Origin: Isosphaera sp.
Lineage (GTDB): Bacteria > Planctomycetota > Planctomycetia > Gemmatales > Gemmataceae
Assembly (NCBI GenBank): GCA_013822345.1
Contig: PNKH01000026.1
Span: 1 to 64,000 of the forward strand
Direction of reading: 5' to 3'
DNA: 64,000 nucleotides
Part shown: positions 8,536 through 18,330 of the stretch, in pieces
How positions within the stretch are numbered: the stretch's first letter is position 1
Layout: every line of letters starts with the position of its first letter
The notes under the pieces: generated by a model
Told to the model about the DNA's origin: nothing
The model's database searches: none
The model's input: only the letters and a program-made list of their open reading frames with translations
Translations under genes and position numbers: made by a program

Positions 8536-11500
8536 TCACTTCTTCAACTCCGTCTTTGCCGCCCACGCCAGGCCGTTCACCAGGAGCCGGACGAAGTTCG
8601 GGTCGGCGAAGTCGTCCGGGTGCCCCAGCGAGGTGTAGAACACCCGCCGGCCGTCCTTCTCCCGCACCCACGCGACCGGCTCCGACTGCTTCGGGATCGA
8701 CCCGGTGAGCAGAACGGTCACGTCCGCCGCCACGTTGGGGTTCTTGTACAGGCTGCCGTTCGACTTGAACGCCGACACGCCCTTCAGCACCGGGTGGTCC
8801 TTCCCCTTCTCCGCGGCCGCCACCTCGCAGACGATGTTCGCCCCGAAGTGGCCCTTGTAGTCGCCGCCGAACACGTCCTTGTCCATCTCCAGGAAGTTCT
8901 GGAACCCGTGGCTCGCCGTGCGGACCCCGACCACCGGCTTGCCGGACTTCAGGTACGCCTTCACCGCGTCCAGCGACTCGCCATCGATCTGGAGCCGGCG
9001 GGTGAAGAACACCGCCACGTCGGCGGTCGCCAGCGCCTCGACCCCGGCGAGCGCCTTGTCCTTCTCGGCCTTCGCCGCCACCAGGACGCACTCGACCGGG
9101 TACGTCGCCTCCAGGTGCTTCTTGAACGCCGCCAGCGACGCGTCCGACTTGTACTCGAACGACCCGGACACGAGCACCACCTTCAGCTTCTTCGCGGCCT
9201 TCGCCTCCGGCGGGCCGGGGGTGTCAGCCCCCGGAGTCTTCTTCGGGTCCGCCATCAGGAACGCGAACAGGTCGGCGACCTCGGCGTCGGACAGGCCGTC
9301 GAGCAGCTTCTCCGGCATCAGCGACACGGCCGACGGGCGGGCGTCGGCGATGTCCTTCTTCGGCACCGCCACCGTCACCACCTTGCCGTCGACCCAGTTC
9401 GACAGCTCGACCACCTCGCCGACCTCCTTGGCGATCCCGGACAGCTTCCGGTCGTCGACGGTCAGCACCTGCTGGACGACGTACTCCGGGCGGATGTACC
9501 CGGACGGGTCGACGACCTGGGCGATCAGGTAGCCGCGGTTCTTCCGGTCGGCGGTGGTCAGGTCCGGGCCGACCTTCCCGCCCTCCCCGTGCAGGACGTG
9601 GCACGCGGCGCAGTGCTTCGCGTACAGCAACTTGCCGCGGGCCGCGTCGGCGTTCTTCTCGCGTGGGATCTGGACGTTCAGCCACGTGATGCGGGCCTGC
9701 TTCTCGCCGGCGGTCGCCGGGGCGAGCTTGCCGAAGTGCTTCTCGACCAGGCCGGTCACGTCCTTGTCGCCGAGCCCGACCGCCGCCCGCGCCTGCTCCA
9801 CCGCGATGTCCGCTTTCGGGAACGTCCCGGCGTCGAGAGCCTTGAAGAGCGCGAGCGCCCACGCCGGCCGGGCGAGGAGGAGCTGCACCGCCCGCCTCTT
9901 CACCGCCGCCGGGTAGCCGGGGTAGCCCGCCAGCACCGCGGCGCCGACCTTCGGGTCGTCGTACCCCTCCAGCCCGGCGACGAGGGCGACCCGGACGGCG
10001 GCCGGCGTGGCGGACCCGAGTTCGGCGAGGAACAGGTCCTTGGCCTCCGGGTCGCCGACCTGCCGGAGGAGGTCGGCGGCCCTGGCCCGGTCGGCGTCGG
10101 GGGCCTTCGGGTCGGCGACCGTCTGGCGCAGGGCCGCCCGGGCCGGGCCGTCGTTCATCCGGGCGAGGACCTCGAGGACGAGCAGGTCCCCCGGCCGCTC
10201 CTTCCTCAGCTGCGCGAGCGTGGCCCGCAGCCCGGCCGGCACCTCGTCGAGCGGGCGGGCCTGGAGGGCGGTGGCCACGCCCCGCAGCACCGCCGACCGG
10301 TCGACGTTGATCCCGAACGGGAACAGGTTCGCCACCCGCCGCTGCCCGTCCCGGATGTCCCCGGACATGAGCCGGCGGGCGGTCCGCTCGTTGAAGAAGT
10401 CCTGGAGCCGGTGGCTCCGGCCGCTCGGGTACGGGAACCGGACCGTCCCGGTCGGGTCGGCGGCGTTCGCGTACTCCATCGCCCACCACACCAGCAGCGG
10501 CAGGTGCGGGTCGTCCTCGATCACCGGGTTCTCGAGCAGGGCGGACGCGAGGTCGACGGCCGCGGCCGGGTCGAGGCGGCGGGCCGAGCAGGCGAGCTGG
10601 GCGGCGACCGCCGGGCTCTTCTCGGCCCGGGCCATCCGGACCAGCTCCGCCCGGGTCTGGTCCGGGAGGACGCCGTCGTCCGCCAGGAACCGGACGGCCC
10701 ACGCCCGGACGTGCTCGTTCCGGTGCCCGCCGACCTGGTCGAAGTCGCGCTCCACCCACCCGCCGGCGGCGTACACCGCCCACAGCGACTCCAGGGCCAG
10801 GTCCCCGTCGGTGGTCAACAGCCACTGCCGGGCCTTGACCACGGCCGCCGCGTCGGCCCGCTCGGCGATCAGCCGGCGGGCCTCCCGCCGCCACCACGCG
10901 TTCGGGTGCTTCAGCAGTTCCGCCAGCTCCTTCCCGGTCTTCGCCCGCAGGTCGAACGCCGGGTACTTCGGCCCGCCCGTGTACTCGATCCGGTAGATGC
11001 GGCCGTTCGTCTTGTCCCAGTTGTCGACCGGGTCGAGGTGGGCCGCCCGGCGGTCGTAGAAGTCGACGACGTACACGCACCCGTCCGGCCCCTGGAGGCA
11101 GTCGACCGGGCGGAACCACGGGTCGTTCGCCTCCAGCAGCCCGCCGCCGTGGCTCGCCTTGAACGACGACTGGACCGGCTCCAGCTTGTGCCAGTTGACG
11201 GCGTTCGACAGGAGGTTCGCGGCGATGTACTGGTCGCGGTACTCCTCCGGGTACACGTCGGCCTGGTAGACGATGCCGCCGCAGGTGACGTGCCCGCCCT
11301 TGAAGCCCGTGTACGGGACGTGCTCGAAGTAGCCGTAGGCGTGCGGGTTGTGCAGCGGGCCGTGCTTCGCGAACCCCTTGACGTGGTACGCCCCCTGCAT
11401 CTGGTGGAGCATGGCGAACCCGCCGAAGTTCGTCCCGGCGATCACCTGGCCGTGGCGGTCGAAGTCGAGGCCGTAGGTGTTCCCGCCGCCCTCGCTGAAC

Positions 11501-12198
11501 AGCTCGAACTTCTTCGTCCTCGGGTGGAACCGCCAGACCCCCTGCTGGAACTCGACGACCGGGTCTTTCGGGTGGTGCGGGTTCTTGATCTTGCAGGTGC
11601 TGGTGCTGCCGGCGGCGCCGTACAGCCAGCCGTCGGGGCCCCACTGCAGCGAGTTGGCGAGCGAGTGGGTGTCGTCCATCCCGAACCCGGTGAGCAGCAC
11701 CTCCGGGTCGCCGTCCGGCACGTCGTCCTCGTCCTTGTCGGGGTAGTAGAGCAGGTACGGCGGCTGGGCGACGTAGACGCCGCCGTGGCCGAGGCAGAAC
11801 CCGCTGGCGATGTTCAGCCCGCCGACGAAGTCCTTCGCCTTCCGGAACACGCCGTTCTCGTCCGGGTCGGACAGGATGGTGATGCGGTCGGCCCCCTTCG
11901 GCCCGTTCGGCGGCGCCTCGGGGACCTTGTCCCAGATGGTGCGGAGGTACTGGTCCTGCTTGACCGGCTTGAGGCCGGCGTAGTTCGGGTACTGGAGGTA
12001 CTGGAGGACCCACATCCGGCCGCGGGCGTCGAACGAGATGCTGACCGGCTGGCGGACCATCGGCTCGGAGGCGACGCACCGGGCACTGAAGCCGTCGGGC
12101 AGCTTCATCGCCTTGACGGCCTGGTCGGGGGTCAGGCCCTGCGCGGCGGCGAGGGAGGGGAGGGTGAGGAGCGGGAGGGCGAGCGCGAGGCGGACCAT
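8536..12198 (-). CDS. PVC-type heme-binding CxxCH protein: beta-propeller dehydrogenase-like domain, HEAT region, cytochrome c, ThuA domain
   Basis: A 1220-residue exported protein. Residues 1-19 are a signal peptide ending AAAQ. From about 25 to 400 runs a glucose/sorbosone dehydrogenase-like beta-propeller (GFSARCVASEP, FDARGRMWVLQYLQYP, the family's usual opening). About 410-800 is helical HEAT-like material. A cytochrome c domain follows, with CAACH near residue 863 and downstream GPDLTTADRKNRGYL. The last 220 residues form a ThuA-like (class I glutamine amidotransferase-fold) domain: VVLVSGSFEYKSD, VFFTRRLQIDG, VVGVRTASHGFQ, YTSLGHPDDF. The first three parts match large periplasmic proteins expanded in Planctomycetes and linked to sugar use, but substrates are unproven. 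ThuA-like domains are tied to trehalose or sugar metabolism. ATG 12198 has GGAG about ten bases upstream. Confidence 0.85.
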   Translation of the reverse strand: MVRLALALPLLTLPSLAAAQGLTPDQAVKAMKLPDGFSARCVASEPMVRQPVSISFDARGRMWVLQYLQYPNYAGLKPVKQDQYLRTIWDKVPEAPPNGPKGADRITILSDPDENGVFRKAKDFVGGLNIASGFCLGHGGVYVAQPPYLLYYPDKDEDDVPDGDPEVLLTGFGMDDTHSLANSLQWGPDGWLYGAAGSTSTCKIKNPHHPKDPVVEFQQGVWRFHPRTKKFELFSEGGGNTYGLDFDRHGQVIAGTNFGGFAMLHQMQGAYHVKGFAKHGPLHNPHAYGYFEHVPYTGFKGGHVTCGGIVYQADVYPEEYRDQYIAANLLSNAVNWHKLEPVQSSFKASHGGGLLEANDPWFRPVDCLQGPDGCVYVVDFYDRRAAHLDPVDNWDKTNGRIYRIEYTGGPKYPAFDLRAKTGKELAELLKHPNAWWRREARRLIAERADAAAVVKARQWLLTTDGDLALESLWAVYAAGGWVERDFDQVGGHRNEHVRAWAVRFLADDGVLPDQTRAELVRMARAEKSPAVAAQLACSARRLDPAAAVDLASALLENPVIEDDPHLPLLVWWAMEYANAADPTGTVRFPYPSGRSHRLQDFFNERTARRLMSGDIRDGQRRVANLFPFGINVDRSAVLRGVATALQARPLDEVPAGLRATLAQLRKERPGDLLVLEVLARMNDGPARAALRQTVADPKAPDADRARAADLLRQVGDPEAKDLFLAELGSATPAAVRVALVAGLEGYDDPKVGAAVLAGYPGYPAAVKRRAVQLLLARPAWALALFKALDAGTFPKADIAVEQARAAVGLGDKDVTGLVEKHFGKLAPATAGEKQARITWLNVQIPREKNADAARGKLLYAKHCAACHVLHGEGGKVGPDLTTADRKNRGYLIAQVVDPSGYIRPEYVVQQVLTVDDRKLSGIAKEVGEVVELSNWVDGKVVTVAVPKKDIADARPSAVSLMPEKLLDGLSDAEVADLFAFLMADPKKTPGADTPGPPEAKAAKKLKVVLVSGSFEYKSDASLAAFKKHLEATYPVECVLVAAKAEKDKALAGVEALATADVAVFFTRRLQIDGESLDAVKAYLKSGKPVVGVRTASHGFQNFLEMDKDVFGGDYKGHFGANIVCEVAAAEKGKDHPVLKGVSAFKSNGSLYKNPNVAADVTVLLTGSIPKQSEPVAWVREKDGRRVFYTSLGHPDDFADPNFVRLLVNGLAWAAKTELKK

Positions 12199-12286
12199 CG
12201 GTGGGGACTCCGGAGGCTGCGCGAGCCAGGAGTCAGGATGGTCCGGAACGGGCCGGAATGCAAGGGCCGACCGGTAACGGGCGGGG

Positions 12287-12733
12287 TCAGGGGGAGGCCC
12301 CGTAGCGGTTCTCGAAGCACAGAATGACCGGCAGGACGGTCACGCACAAGACCGCCCCGGCCGTCGCCTTGGCCGCCTTCTCGCACCAATCGCGGGTACC
12401 GACGGCAAACCGCTCCGACCCGTTCGCCGGCGTGGGCGTGTATTTCCACGCGTAGCGGCCCTCGGGGAGGGAGGTCGTGTGTTCGCCGGCGAACGCGACG
12501 ACCAGCCCGTCTGGGTCCCGGCGGAAGCCAACGGCCGCGCCCTCGGGCACGTCGATCGCCACCGGGTACGCACCCCCGTCGCCCACGAGCTGGTACGCCG
12601 CGGCGCACCCCGCGACCGCACTACCCGGAGCCCCGCCCGGGGCGTGCTCGATCGCAACCACGTCCCGGTCGAGCGCCCGGCACCCGGCCGAGACGGCGAG
12701 CGTTCCGAGCGCGAGCAGCACGGGGCGGCGCAT
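12287..12733 (-). CDS. Small putative lipoprotein
   Basis: A 148-residue protein whose leader (RRPVLLALGTLAVSAGC) ends in a lipobox-like SAGC, so it is probably lipidated at Cys18 and anchored in a membrane. The body carries several cysteines (SAVAGCAAAY, DWCEKAA, AVLCVTV, ILCFENRYG) and a beta strand pattern (GFRRDPDGLVVAFAGEHT). There is a hydrophobic stretch near the carboxyl end. I do not recognise the family. It is divergent from the MFS transporter gene, with 96 bases between the two start codons. That gap contains TATAAC at 12783-12788, a possible -10 element for the transporter, but I find no convincing -35. Confidence 0.62.
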   Translation of the reverse strand: MRRPVLLALGTLAVSAGCRALDRDVVAIEHAPGGAPGSAVAGCAAAYQLVGDGGAYPVAIDVPEGAAVGFRRDPDGLVVAFAGEHTTSLPEGRYAWKYTPTPANGSERFAVGTRDWCEKAAKATAGAVLCVTVLPVILCFENRYGASP

Positions 12734-12829
12734 GGGCGGGTTGCCGTGGGTGCGGGTGTGATGTTCGGGTGCCGGCCCGCCGTATAACATCCCCACCGCC
12801 CGCTGCAAACCCGCCCCGGAAACTCGCCG

Positions 12830-14314
12830 ATGTCCCCCTCCCGCGGCCGCACCCTCGCCCTCGTCGCCGCCCTCCTCGGGTGGATGTTCGACGGGATGGA
12901 GATGGGCCTCTTCCCGCTGACCGGCCGCAGCGCCCTGCGCGACCTGCTCGGGTCGTCCGCCCCGCAGGCCGACGTCGACACCTGGTTCGGCGTCATCATG
13001 GCCTGCTTCCTGGTCGGGGCGGCGACCGGCGGGGTGCTGTTCGGGTGGCTCGGGGACAAGATCGGCCGGGTCCGGGCGATGACCGTCAGCGTGCTGCTGT
13101 ACTCGCTCTGCAGCGGGCTGTCGGCGGCGTCGCAGACCCCGGCCCAGCTCGGCGTCCTGCGGTTCCTCGGGGCGCTCGGGATGGGCGGGGAATGGGCGCT
13201 CGGGGTGGCGCTGGTGATGGAGGTGTGGCCGAACGCGTCGCGGGCCTGGCTCGCCGGCTGGATCGGGGCGTTCGGGAACCTCGGGTACACCCTCTGCGGC
13301 GGGATCGCCCTCGGCCTGAACCGCTACCGGGACGACCTTCCCGGGTGGCTCACCTCCGTGGGAATGTCCGAGGGGTGGGCGGCCGCGCTGACCGCGAACG
13401 GGAACTGGCGGCTCCTGATGCTCGTCGGGGCGGTGCCGGCGCTGCTGACGCTGTTCATCCGGCTGTTCGTGCCGGAGTCGGAGAAGTGGGAGAAGGAGAA
13501 GGCGGCCGGGAAGGCGTCGCACTGGTCCGGCCGCGACCTGCTCGGGGTCGTGATCGGGGCGGCGGCGGCGCTCGGCGTGATCGCCCTGTGGGCGCCGGGA
13601 GTGGAGTTGCCGCCGGCGGTCCGGATCGTCGGGTCGGTGGCCGGGCTGGTTGTGGTGGTGACCGGCTACCTGATGCCGGCGAGCGGGTATTTGTCGCGGG
13701 CCGGGCTGCCGGCCGGGGCGCGGGCCGAGACGCTCGGGCGGATGCTCCTGGCGGCCGGGCTGAGCGGGGTGGCGCTGCTCGGCACCTGGGCCGGGCTGAT
13801 GTGGGTGTACATGTGGGTGGACAAGATCCCCAGCGGGGCGGACCGGGACGCCCGGGCGTGGCTGCAGGTCGCCACGTCGCTGACCGCCGCGGCCGGGTGC
13901 CTGGTCGGGGCGGTGCTCGGCGGGGTGCTCGGCCGGCGGCCGGTGTACGCGGCGCTGTGCGTGCTGTCGGGAATCGGGATGGTAGCGTTCTACAACCAGC
14001 CGGACCCGGTGTACGGGGTGGGGTTCGTGCTGTCGGCGGGGGCGCTGGCGCTGGTGTCGGCGGCGTTCTACGGGTGGCTGCCGCTGTACCTGCCGGAGCT
14101 GTTCCGGACGGCGGTGCGGGCGACCGGTCAGGGGTTCGGGTTCAACTTCGGGCGGATCATCGCGGCGGTGGGGCAGCTGCAGATGGCGAACCTGCTCGGG
14201 GCGTTCGACGGGGACTACGCGAAGGCGTGCAGCGTGGTCGCCGGGGTGTACGCGTTCGGCCTGCTGCTGATCTACTTCGCCCCGGAGACGAAGGGGAAGC
14301 CGCTGCCGGAGTGA
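12830..14314 (+). CDS. MFS transporter (sugar/aromatic-acid symporter type)
   Basis: A 494-residue integral membrane protein with about twelve hydrophobic segments. The MFS signature between helices 2 and 3 is clear: GWLGDKIGRVRAM at about residues 76-88. A charged central loop (PESEKWEKEKAAGK) precedes the second half, and the carboxyl end shows FAPETKGKPLPE, the 'PETKG' signature of the sugar porter and related branches. The first helix motif GWMFDGMEMGLF is typical of the aromatic acid:H+ symporter branch, so the substrate is open: organic acid or sugar. No adjacent catabolic gene narrows it. The start ATG follows a short leader; no strong Shine-Dalgarno is visible. Confidence 0.85.
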   Translation: MSPSRGRTLALVAALLGWMFDGMEMGLFPLTGRSALRDLLGSSAPQADVDTWFGVIMACFLVGAATGGVLFGWLGDKIGRVRAMTVSVLLYSLCSGLSAASQTPAQLGVLRFLGALGMGGEWALGVALVMEVWPNASRAWLAGWIGAFGNLGYTLCGGIALGLNRYRDDLPGWLTSVGMSEGWAAALTANGNWRLLMLVGAVPALLTLFIRLFVPESEKWEKEKAAGKASHWSGRDLLGVVIGAAAALGVIALWAPGVELPPAVRIVGSVAGLVVVVTGYLMPASGYLSRAGLPAGARAETLGRMLLAAGLSGVALLGTWAGLMWVYMWVDKIPSGADRDARAWLQVATSLTAAAGCLVGAVLGGVLGRRPVYAALCVLSGIGMVAFYNQPDPVYGVGFVLSAGALALVSAAFYGWLPLYLPELFRTAVRATGQGFGFNFGRIIAAVGQLQMANLLGAFDGDYAKACSVVAGVYAFGLLLIYFAPETKGKPLPE

Positions 14315-14321
14315 GGTTCGG

Positions 14322-15467
14322 TCAGCCCAGACCGAGCACCCGGATGTGGGCGAACCCCGGCAGACGGCGCAAGTCCTCGCGCTCCTCCCGGGTCGGCTCG
14401 CCGTCAGCGAACAGGAGGGCGTCGAGCCGTCCGAGGTAGGGGCTTTCGGCCAAGGCGCGGATCCCGGCGGTCCCCAACCGGTTGCCGGCCAGGTTCAAGA
14501 ACCGGACGTTCCGCAGCCCCGGCCAGCCCGCGAGGAGCCGGCCCGACTCCGCCGTCAAGCCGGTCGAGTGGAGGTGAAGAAACTCGATCCCGGTCAGGTA
14601 CTTCGACCGGACCAGGGCGCGCACCCCGATGTCGCCCACCGGGTTGTCCTCGAGGAAGAGGGCCGTGGCGCCGGCCAGGTTGGGGGAGTCGAACAGGTCC
14701 CGGGCGGCGTCCGAGCGCATCGCGTCACCCAGGCTCAGCTCCCGGAGTTTGCGCAGGTGCGGGGAGCCGCCGACCACGAATCCGAGCGTGTCCCCGGCCC
14801 GGTCGAACCACACCCGGAGTGAGGTGACGTTCGCCAGCCGCGGGCTCCCGAGGCAGGCCCGCAGGGCCGGCACCTCGACCGTCCCGCTCGTCTTGCGGCC
14901 GGTCAGGCGCAGGGAACGGAGGGTGTCCAGTGCCGGCGAGGCGGCCAGGGCCCGGAGTTCGCCCGTCCCAACGCAGTCCAGACTGAGCTCGGTCAACCCG
15001 AACAGGCTCGGGTCCGTCACCAGCTCAGCAATCCCGTCGGCCCCGCCGTCGAGGCTCACGCACTCGATCGGCGCCGACGCCCGCACCTTGGGGCCGTCGG
15101 CCGCCCACCGCCCGGCGGCCATGTGGACCCGGGCGGGGAAACCCCGGCAGAACGTGACCGAGTGGCCACCCCACGGCCACGGCGGCAAGCCCGCCAGCCA
15201 CTGCTTCGCGTACCGACCGAGCAGGTCGCGCTCCCGCCGGTAGAGCGCCGCGGCGGCCGGGTCGAACGCCGCCCGGACCGCCTCGTCGGTGGCGTAGTCC
15301 GGGTGGAGGCGGTACAGCGCGATCTGCGCCCGGACGAACTCCGCCCGGTCCGGGTCGCCGTTCTCGTCGAGCCAGTCGGCGGCCACCAGCCGGGCGGTGT
15401 CGTCGGCCGGGTCGGCGATGATCGCGGCCAGGAACGGCCCGAACCCGGGCGGGTACGCGTCCGGCAT
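14322..15467 (-). CDS. TIGR02996 domain protein with leucine-rich repeats
   Basis: A 381-residue protein. Residues 5-50 (FLAAIIADPADDTARLVAADWLDENGD, cited here only in part as LVAADWLDENGD) match the TIGR02996 amino-terminal domain expanded in Gemmata-like genomes. From about 130 onward there are leucine-rich repeats with the LxxLxLxxN pattern (NVRFLNLAGNRLG, GIEFLHLHSTGLT). There is no signal peptide or enzymatic motif, so an intracellular binding role is likely. It starts five bases after the stop of the upstream ATPase gene and is probably translated from the same transcript. The gene is convergent with the MFS gene; only seven bases separate the stops. Confidence 0.85.
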   Translation of the reverse strand: MPDAYPPGFGPFLAAIIADPADDTARLVAADWLDENGDPDRAEFVRAQIALYRLHPDYATDEAVRAAFDPAAAALYRRERDLLGRYAKQWLAGLPPWPWGGHSVTFCRGFPARVHMAAGRWAADGPKVRASAPIECVSLDGGADGIAELVTDPSLFGLTELSLDCVGTGELRALAASPALDTLRSLRLTGRKTSGTVEVPALRACLGSPRLANVTSLRVWFDRAGDTLGFVVGGSPHLRKLRELSLGDAMRSDAARDLFDSPNLAGATALFLEDNPVGDIGVRALVRSKYLTGIEFLHLHSTGLTAESGRLLAGWPGLRNVRFLNLAGNRLGTAGIRALAESPYLGRLDALLFADGEPTREEREDLRRLPGFAHIRVLGLG

Positions 15468-15471
15468 CGGG

Positions 15472-16884
15472 TCACGTCTCGTAGGTGATCCGCCCGTGGC
15501 GGGTGCCGCGGCTGATCCGGTCCGTCGCGTACAGCCCGGCCAGGACGAACTCGGCGCAGCTCGCCCGCATCGCGTCCGACTCCCCGGCGTTCACCTCGAA
15601 CGCCTTCTCCCACGCCTTCGGCACCCGCTTCAGCCGCTTCGCGTACTCGGCACTCGGCAGCATGTCCCCGACCTCGATCTTCACCCCCTTGCCGAACACC
15701 TCCGCGACCTCGCCCAGCCCGTGCTCCTCCACGTACTCCTCGAACACCACCCGGATCGCGTCGGCGACGATCGCCTCCAGCACCTGCCGCTCGCCCATCT
15801 GGTGCGACCCCATCAGGTCCAGCTCCAGCTTCCCGATCGACGACGTCGGCAGGTGCCCGAGGTCCGAGATCCGCGGGACCGCCGGCTTCTCCCCGAGCTT
15901 CACCCCGCGGTGCCGGGCCGACGCCACCATCGTCCGGTAGTTGGCGATCGAGAACCGGGCGCTCACCCCGCTCGCCTGGTCGACGTACTTCGACTTCCGG
16001 GCCGCCACGCTGATCTGCTCGATCACCTCCTTCATGAAGTACGGCACGACCACCGGGAACTCGCCGCCGAGGTCGAGGCCCGCCTCCTGCTCCATGATCT
16101 CGATCCCGAGCGCCCGCTCGGTCGGGTAGTGCGTCTGGATCAGGGAGCCGATCCGGTCCTTGAGCTGCGGGATCACCTTCCCGGACCGGTTGAACGTCGC
16201 CGGGTTCGCGGAGAACAGGACCAGCACGTCGAGGTCGAACTGGATCGGGTACCCGCGGATCTGCACGTCCCGCTCTTCCAGGATGTTGAACAGCCCGACC
16301 TGGATCAACTCGTCGAGCTCCGGGATCTCGTTCATCGCGAACAGCCCGCGGTGCATCCGCGGGATCAGCCCGAAGTGGAGGGCGTCCTCGGCCGACATGC
16401 TCGCCCCCATCGCCAGCTTCGCCGGGTCGATCTCGCCGATCACGTCGGCGAACTTGGTCCCCGGGGCGAGCCGCTCGGCGTACCGCTCGGACCGGTGCCA
16501 CCACGCGATCGGGACCCGGTCTTCGGGGGTGTCGCGGACGAGGTCCTTGCCGGCCCGGGTGATCGGGGCGGACGGGTCCTCGTGGACCGGCGAGCCGGGG
16601 ATGTCGAGGTAGGGGACGGACTCGTCGAGGAACCGGACGAGGGACCGCATGAGGCGGCTCTTCGCCTGGCCCTTCTCGCCGAGGAACAGCATGTCGTGCC
16701 CGGCCAGCACCGCGATGCTGATCTCCGGGATGACGGTGTTCTCGTACCCGACGATGCCGGGGAAGAGCGTCTCCCCGGCCTTCAGGGCGGCGAGGAAGTT
16801 GTCGCGGAGTTCGTGCTTGACGGTCTTCGACTGCCAGCCGCTGTCGCGGAGCTGCTTGAGGGTGGCGGGCCGGGGTGCGGTCAT
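15472..16884 (-). CDS. MoxR/ChlI-like AAA+ ATPase (magnesium chelatase subunit I family)
   Basis: A 470-residue AAA+ protein. Walker A is GEKGQAKS near residues 68-75, of the MoxR/ChlI style with A before K. The segment [14 protein letters not shown] near 200 contains the Walker B-type strand, and [12 protein letters not shown] is the sensor-1 region. The carboxyl part is a helical lid domain. Related proteins usually act with a VWA-domain partner to remodel other proteins or insert metals. No VWA gene is next to it here; its only close neighbour is the TIGR02996 leucine-rich protein five bases downstream. The ATG at 16884 has AAGGA six bases upstream; readings starting further up (17055) have no support. 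Confidence 0.82.
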   Translation of the reverse strand: MTAPRPATLKQLRDSGWQSKTVKHELRDNFLAALKAGETLFPGIVGYENTVIPEISIAVLAGHDMLFLGEKGQAKSRLMRSLVRFLDESVPYLDIPGSPVHEDPSAPITRAGKDLVRDTPEDRVPIAWWHRSERYAERLAPGTKFADVIGEIDPAKLAMGASMSAEDALHFGLIPRMHRGLFAMNEIPELDELIQVGLFNILEERDVQIRGYPIQFDLDVLVLFSANPATFNRSGKVIPQLKDRIGSLIQTHYPTERALGIEIMEQEAGLDLGGEFPVVVPYFMKEVIEQISVAARKSKYVDQASGVSARFSIANYRTMVASARHRGVKLGEKPAVPRISDLGHLPTSSIGKLELDLMGSHQMGERQVLEAIVADAIRVVFEEYVEEHGLGEVAEVFGKGVKIEVGDMLPSAEYAKRLKRVPKAWEKAFEVNAGESDAMRASCAEFVLAGLYATDRISRGTRHGRITYET

Positions 16885-16990
16885 CGGGTGTCCTTCGCGG
16901 CGGGGGCGCTTACCCCCGCATTCTAGCCCGGCCCGCATTCCCGGAACAAACGCCCGGCGGGTATGCTGGGGGTGACCCCGGGGAGCCGAC

Positions 16991-17683
16991 ATGCCGATCC
17001 GTGACCACTTCCGCCCGCCGGTCGGGAACCGTCTGCCGTGGGAAAGCCTCTTCAACGGCTGGGCGTCCGGGATTGCCGACGTGCTGAACGGGCCTTACCT
17101 CCCGGAGGAGTACGTCGGCCTGGAGTACGTCACCCTACACGGGCGGCCGGAAGTGGACGCGAGGTCGTTCAGCGACCCTGCCACCGCGAGCCAGGGGTTC
17201 GTCCGCCCGCCGCCACCGCCACCGCACCAGACCCGGCCGATGGCCCTCCCCGACTCGGTCGAGGTGAGAGTCCGGGACCGGGAGTGGAAGACGTTCGTGG
17301 CCGCGGTCGTGCTCGTCACGCCGGCGAACAAGGGGACGACCGCTTCGCGGTTGGGTCTGGCGGCCCGCTGCGTCGGATACCTGCAACGGGGCATGGGCGT
17401 GGCGGTCGTGGTCGTGGTCACCACCGGCGAAGGGAACATTCACAACGACATCTGCGGGATGCTCGGCACTCCCGGGGGTCTGGAGCCGACCGGCTTGTAT
17501 GCCGAGGCGTACCGCCCGGCACTCAGGCAAGGGAGGGCGGAACTCGACATCTGGGTGAACCCGTTCTCAGTCGGCGACCCGCTCCCGACGATGCCGCTCC
17601 GGCTCATCGCCGACTACTTCGTGCCGGTCGAGTTGGAGGCGACGTACATGGAGGCGTGCCGCCGGCGGAGGCTGATCGCGTGA
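16991..17683 (+). CDS. DUF4058-like protein (PD-(D/E)XK-like; family by resemblance)
   Basis: A 230-residue protein starting [11 protein letters not shown], an opening I associate with a planctomycete/cyanobacterial family close to DUF4058. The centre has [11 protein letters not shown], which corresponds to the E-x-(L/V)-SP-x-NK core motif of that group. Here the residue two positions before VTP is not Glu, so a nuclease-like acidic residue may be missing. Downstream phrases [11 protein letters not shown] and NIHND also fit. No biochemical role is established for the family. The start ATG has GGGGAG about seven bases upstream, and TATGCT at 16962-16967 is a possible -10. Its stop overlaps the next start by four bases (GTGA), so the two genes are translationally coupled. 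Confidence 0.68.
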   Translation: MPIRDHFRPPVGNRLPWESLFNGWASGIADVLNGPYLPEEYVGLEYVTLHGRPEVDARSFSDPATASQGFVRPPPPPPHQTRPMALPDSVEVRVRDREWKTFVAAVVLVTPANKGTTASRLGLAARCVGYLQRGMGVAVVVVVTTGEGNIHNDICGMLGTPGGLEPTGLYAEAYRPALRQGRAELDIWVNPFSVGDPLPTMPLRLIADYFVPVELEATYMEACRRRRLIA

Positions 17684-18324
17684 CCCTCGTCCTCGAACCC
17701 GCCGACCCGGCGACCGCCACCCCGGAGGTGTTCGCCCGGGTGTGGCGGACCGCCCTCGACCAGCCCGGGTTCGCCGTCCTGCGGTTCCCCCGGCCGGTCA
17801 CCTCGCGCGAACTCCGCCGGGCGATGCTCGACCTGGCCCGGGCGTTCCCGGTCCCGTTCGCGGTCGAGCGGCTCGGCCGGTTCGACCAGCAGGTCAGCTC
17901 CAAGTTCCACCGCGACGGGGCGCCGCCGGCGTCGCTGCTGCTCCTCGGGTACGAGCCGACCCCCGTCCGCGGCCGACTCTTCGTCGCCGACGGCAGCCGC
18001 GCCGCGGCCGGGGCGGGCGTCCCGCTGCCGGAGTTCGTCGCCCGGTTCAACCCGATGTTCCCGGCCGGGGAGGCGGCGTACCGGCCGTTCGTGACGGAGT
18101 TGGAGCTGCCGCACGGCGAGGCGCACGTCGTCGCGATCAACAACAGCCTGCTGCCCTTCGGTGACGGGAACCCGCTCGGGGTGCTGCACCAGGCGGTCAT
18201 CGACCGCCCCGACCCGGCCGCCCGGCGGGTCATCAACTCGGTCGGGCTGACCCCGGCCGGCGACCACGCCGGCAAGCCGCCGGCCGAGGTGGAACGATTC
18301 GTCACCCGCGACGACCTGGACTGA
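17680..18324 (+). CDS. Putative Fe(II)-dependent dioxygenase-like protein
   Basis: A 214-residue protein starting at a GTG that overlaps the previous stop; GGAGG lies about 12 bases upstream. The chain FHRDGAPPASLLLLGYEP supplies an H-x-D pair, and VLHQAVIDRP followed by RRVINSVGL supplies a distal His and Arg. This is the order (HxD...H...R) seen in 2-oxoglutarate/Fe(II) oxygenases, and the length is right for a compact double-stranded beta-helix. The amino-terminal part (PGFAVLRFPRPV) also resembles the opening strand of such enzymes. The substrate is unknown. It is coupled to a DUF4058-like gene. Confidence in the fold is moderate because the motif was read by eye. Confidence 0.55.
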   Translation: MTLVLEPADPATATPEVFARVWRTALDQPGFAVLRFPRPVTSRELRRAMLDLARAFPVPFAVERLGRFDQQVSSKFHRDGAPPASLLLLGYEPTPVRGRLFVADGSRAAAGAGVPLPEFVARFNPMFPAGEAAYRPFVTELELPHGEAHVVAINNSLLPFGDGNPLGVLHQAVIDRPDPAARRVINSVGLTPAGDHAGKPPAEVERFVTRDDLD

Positions 18325-18330
18325 CCGCCG

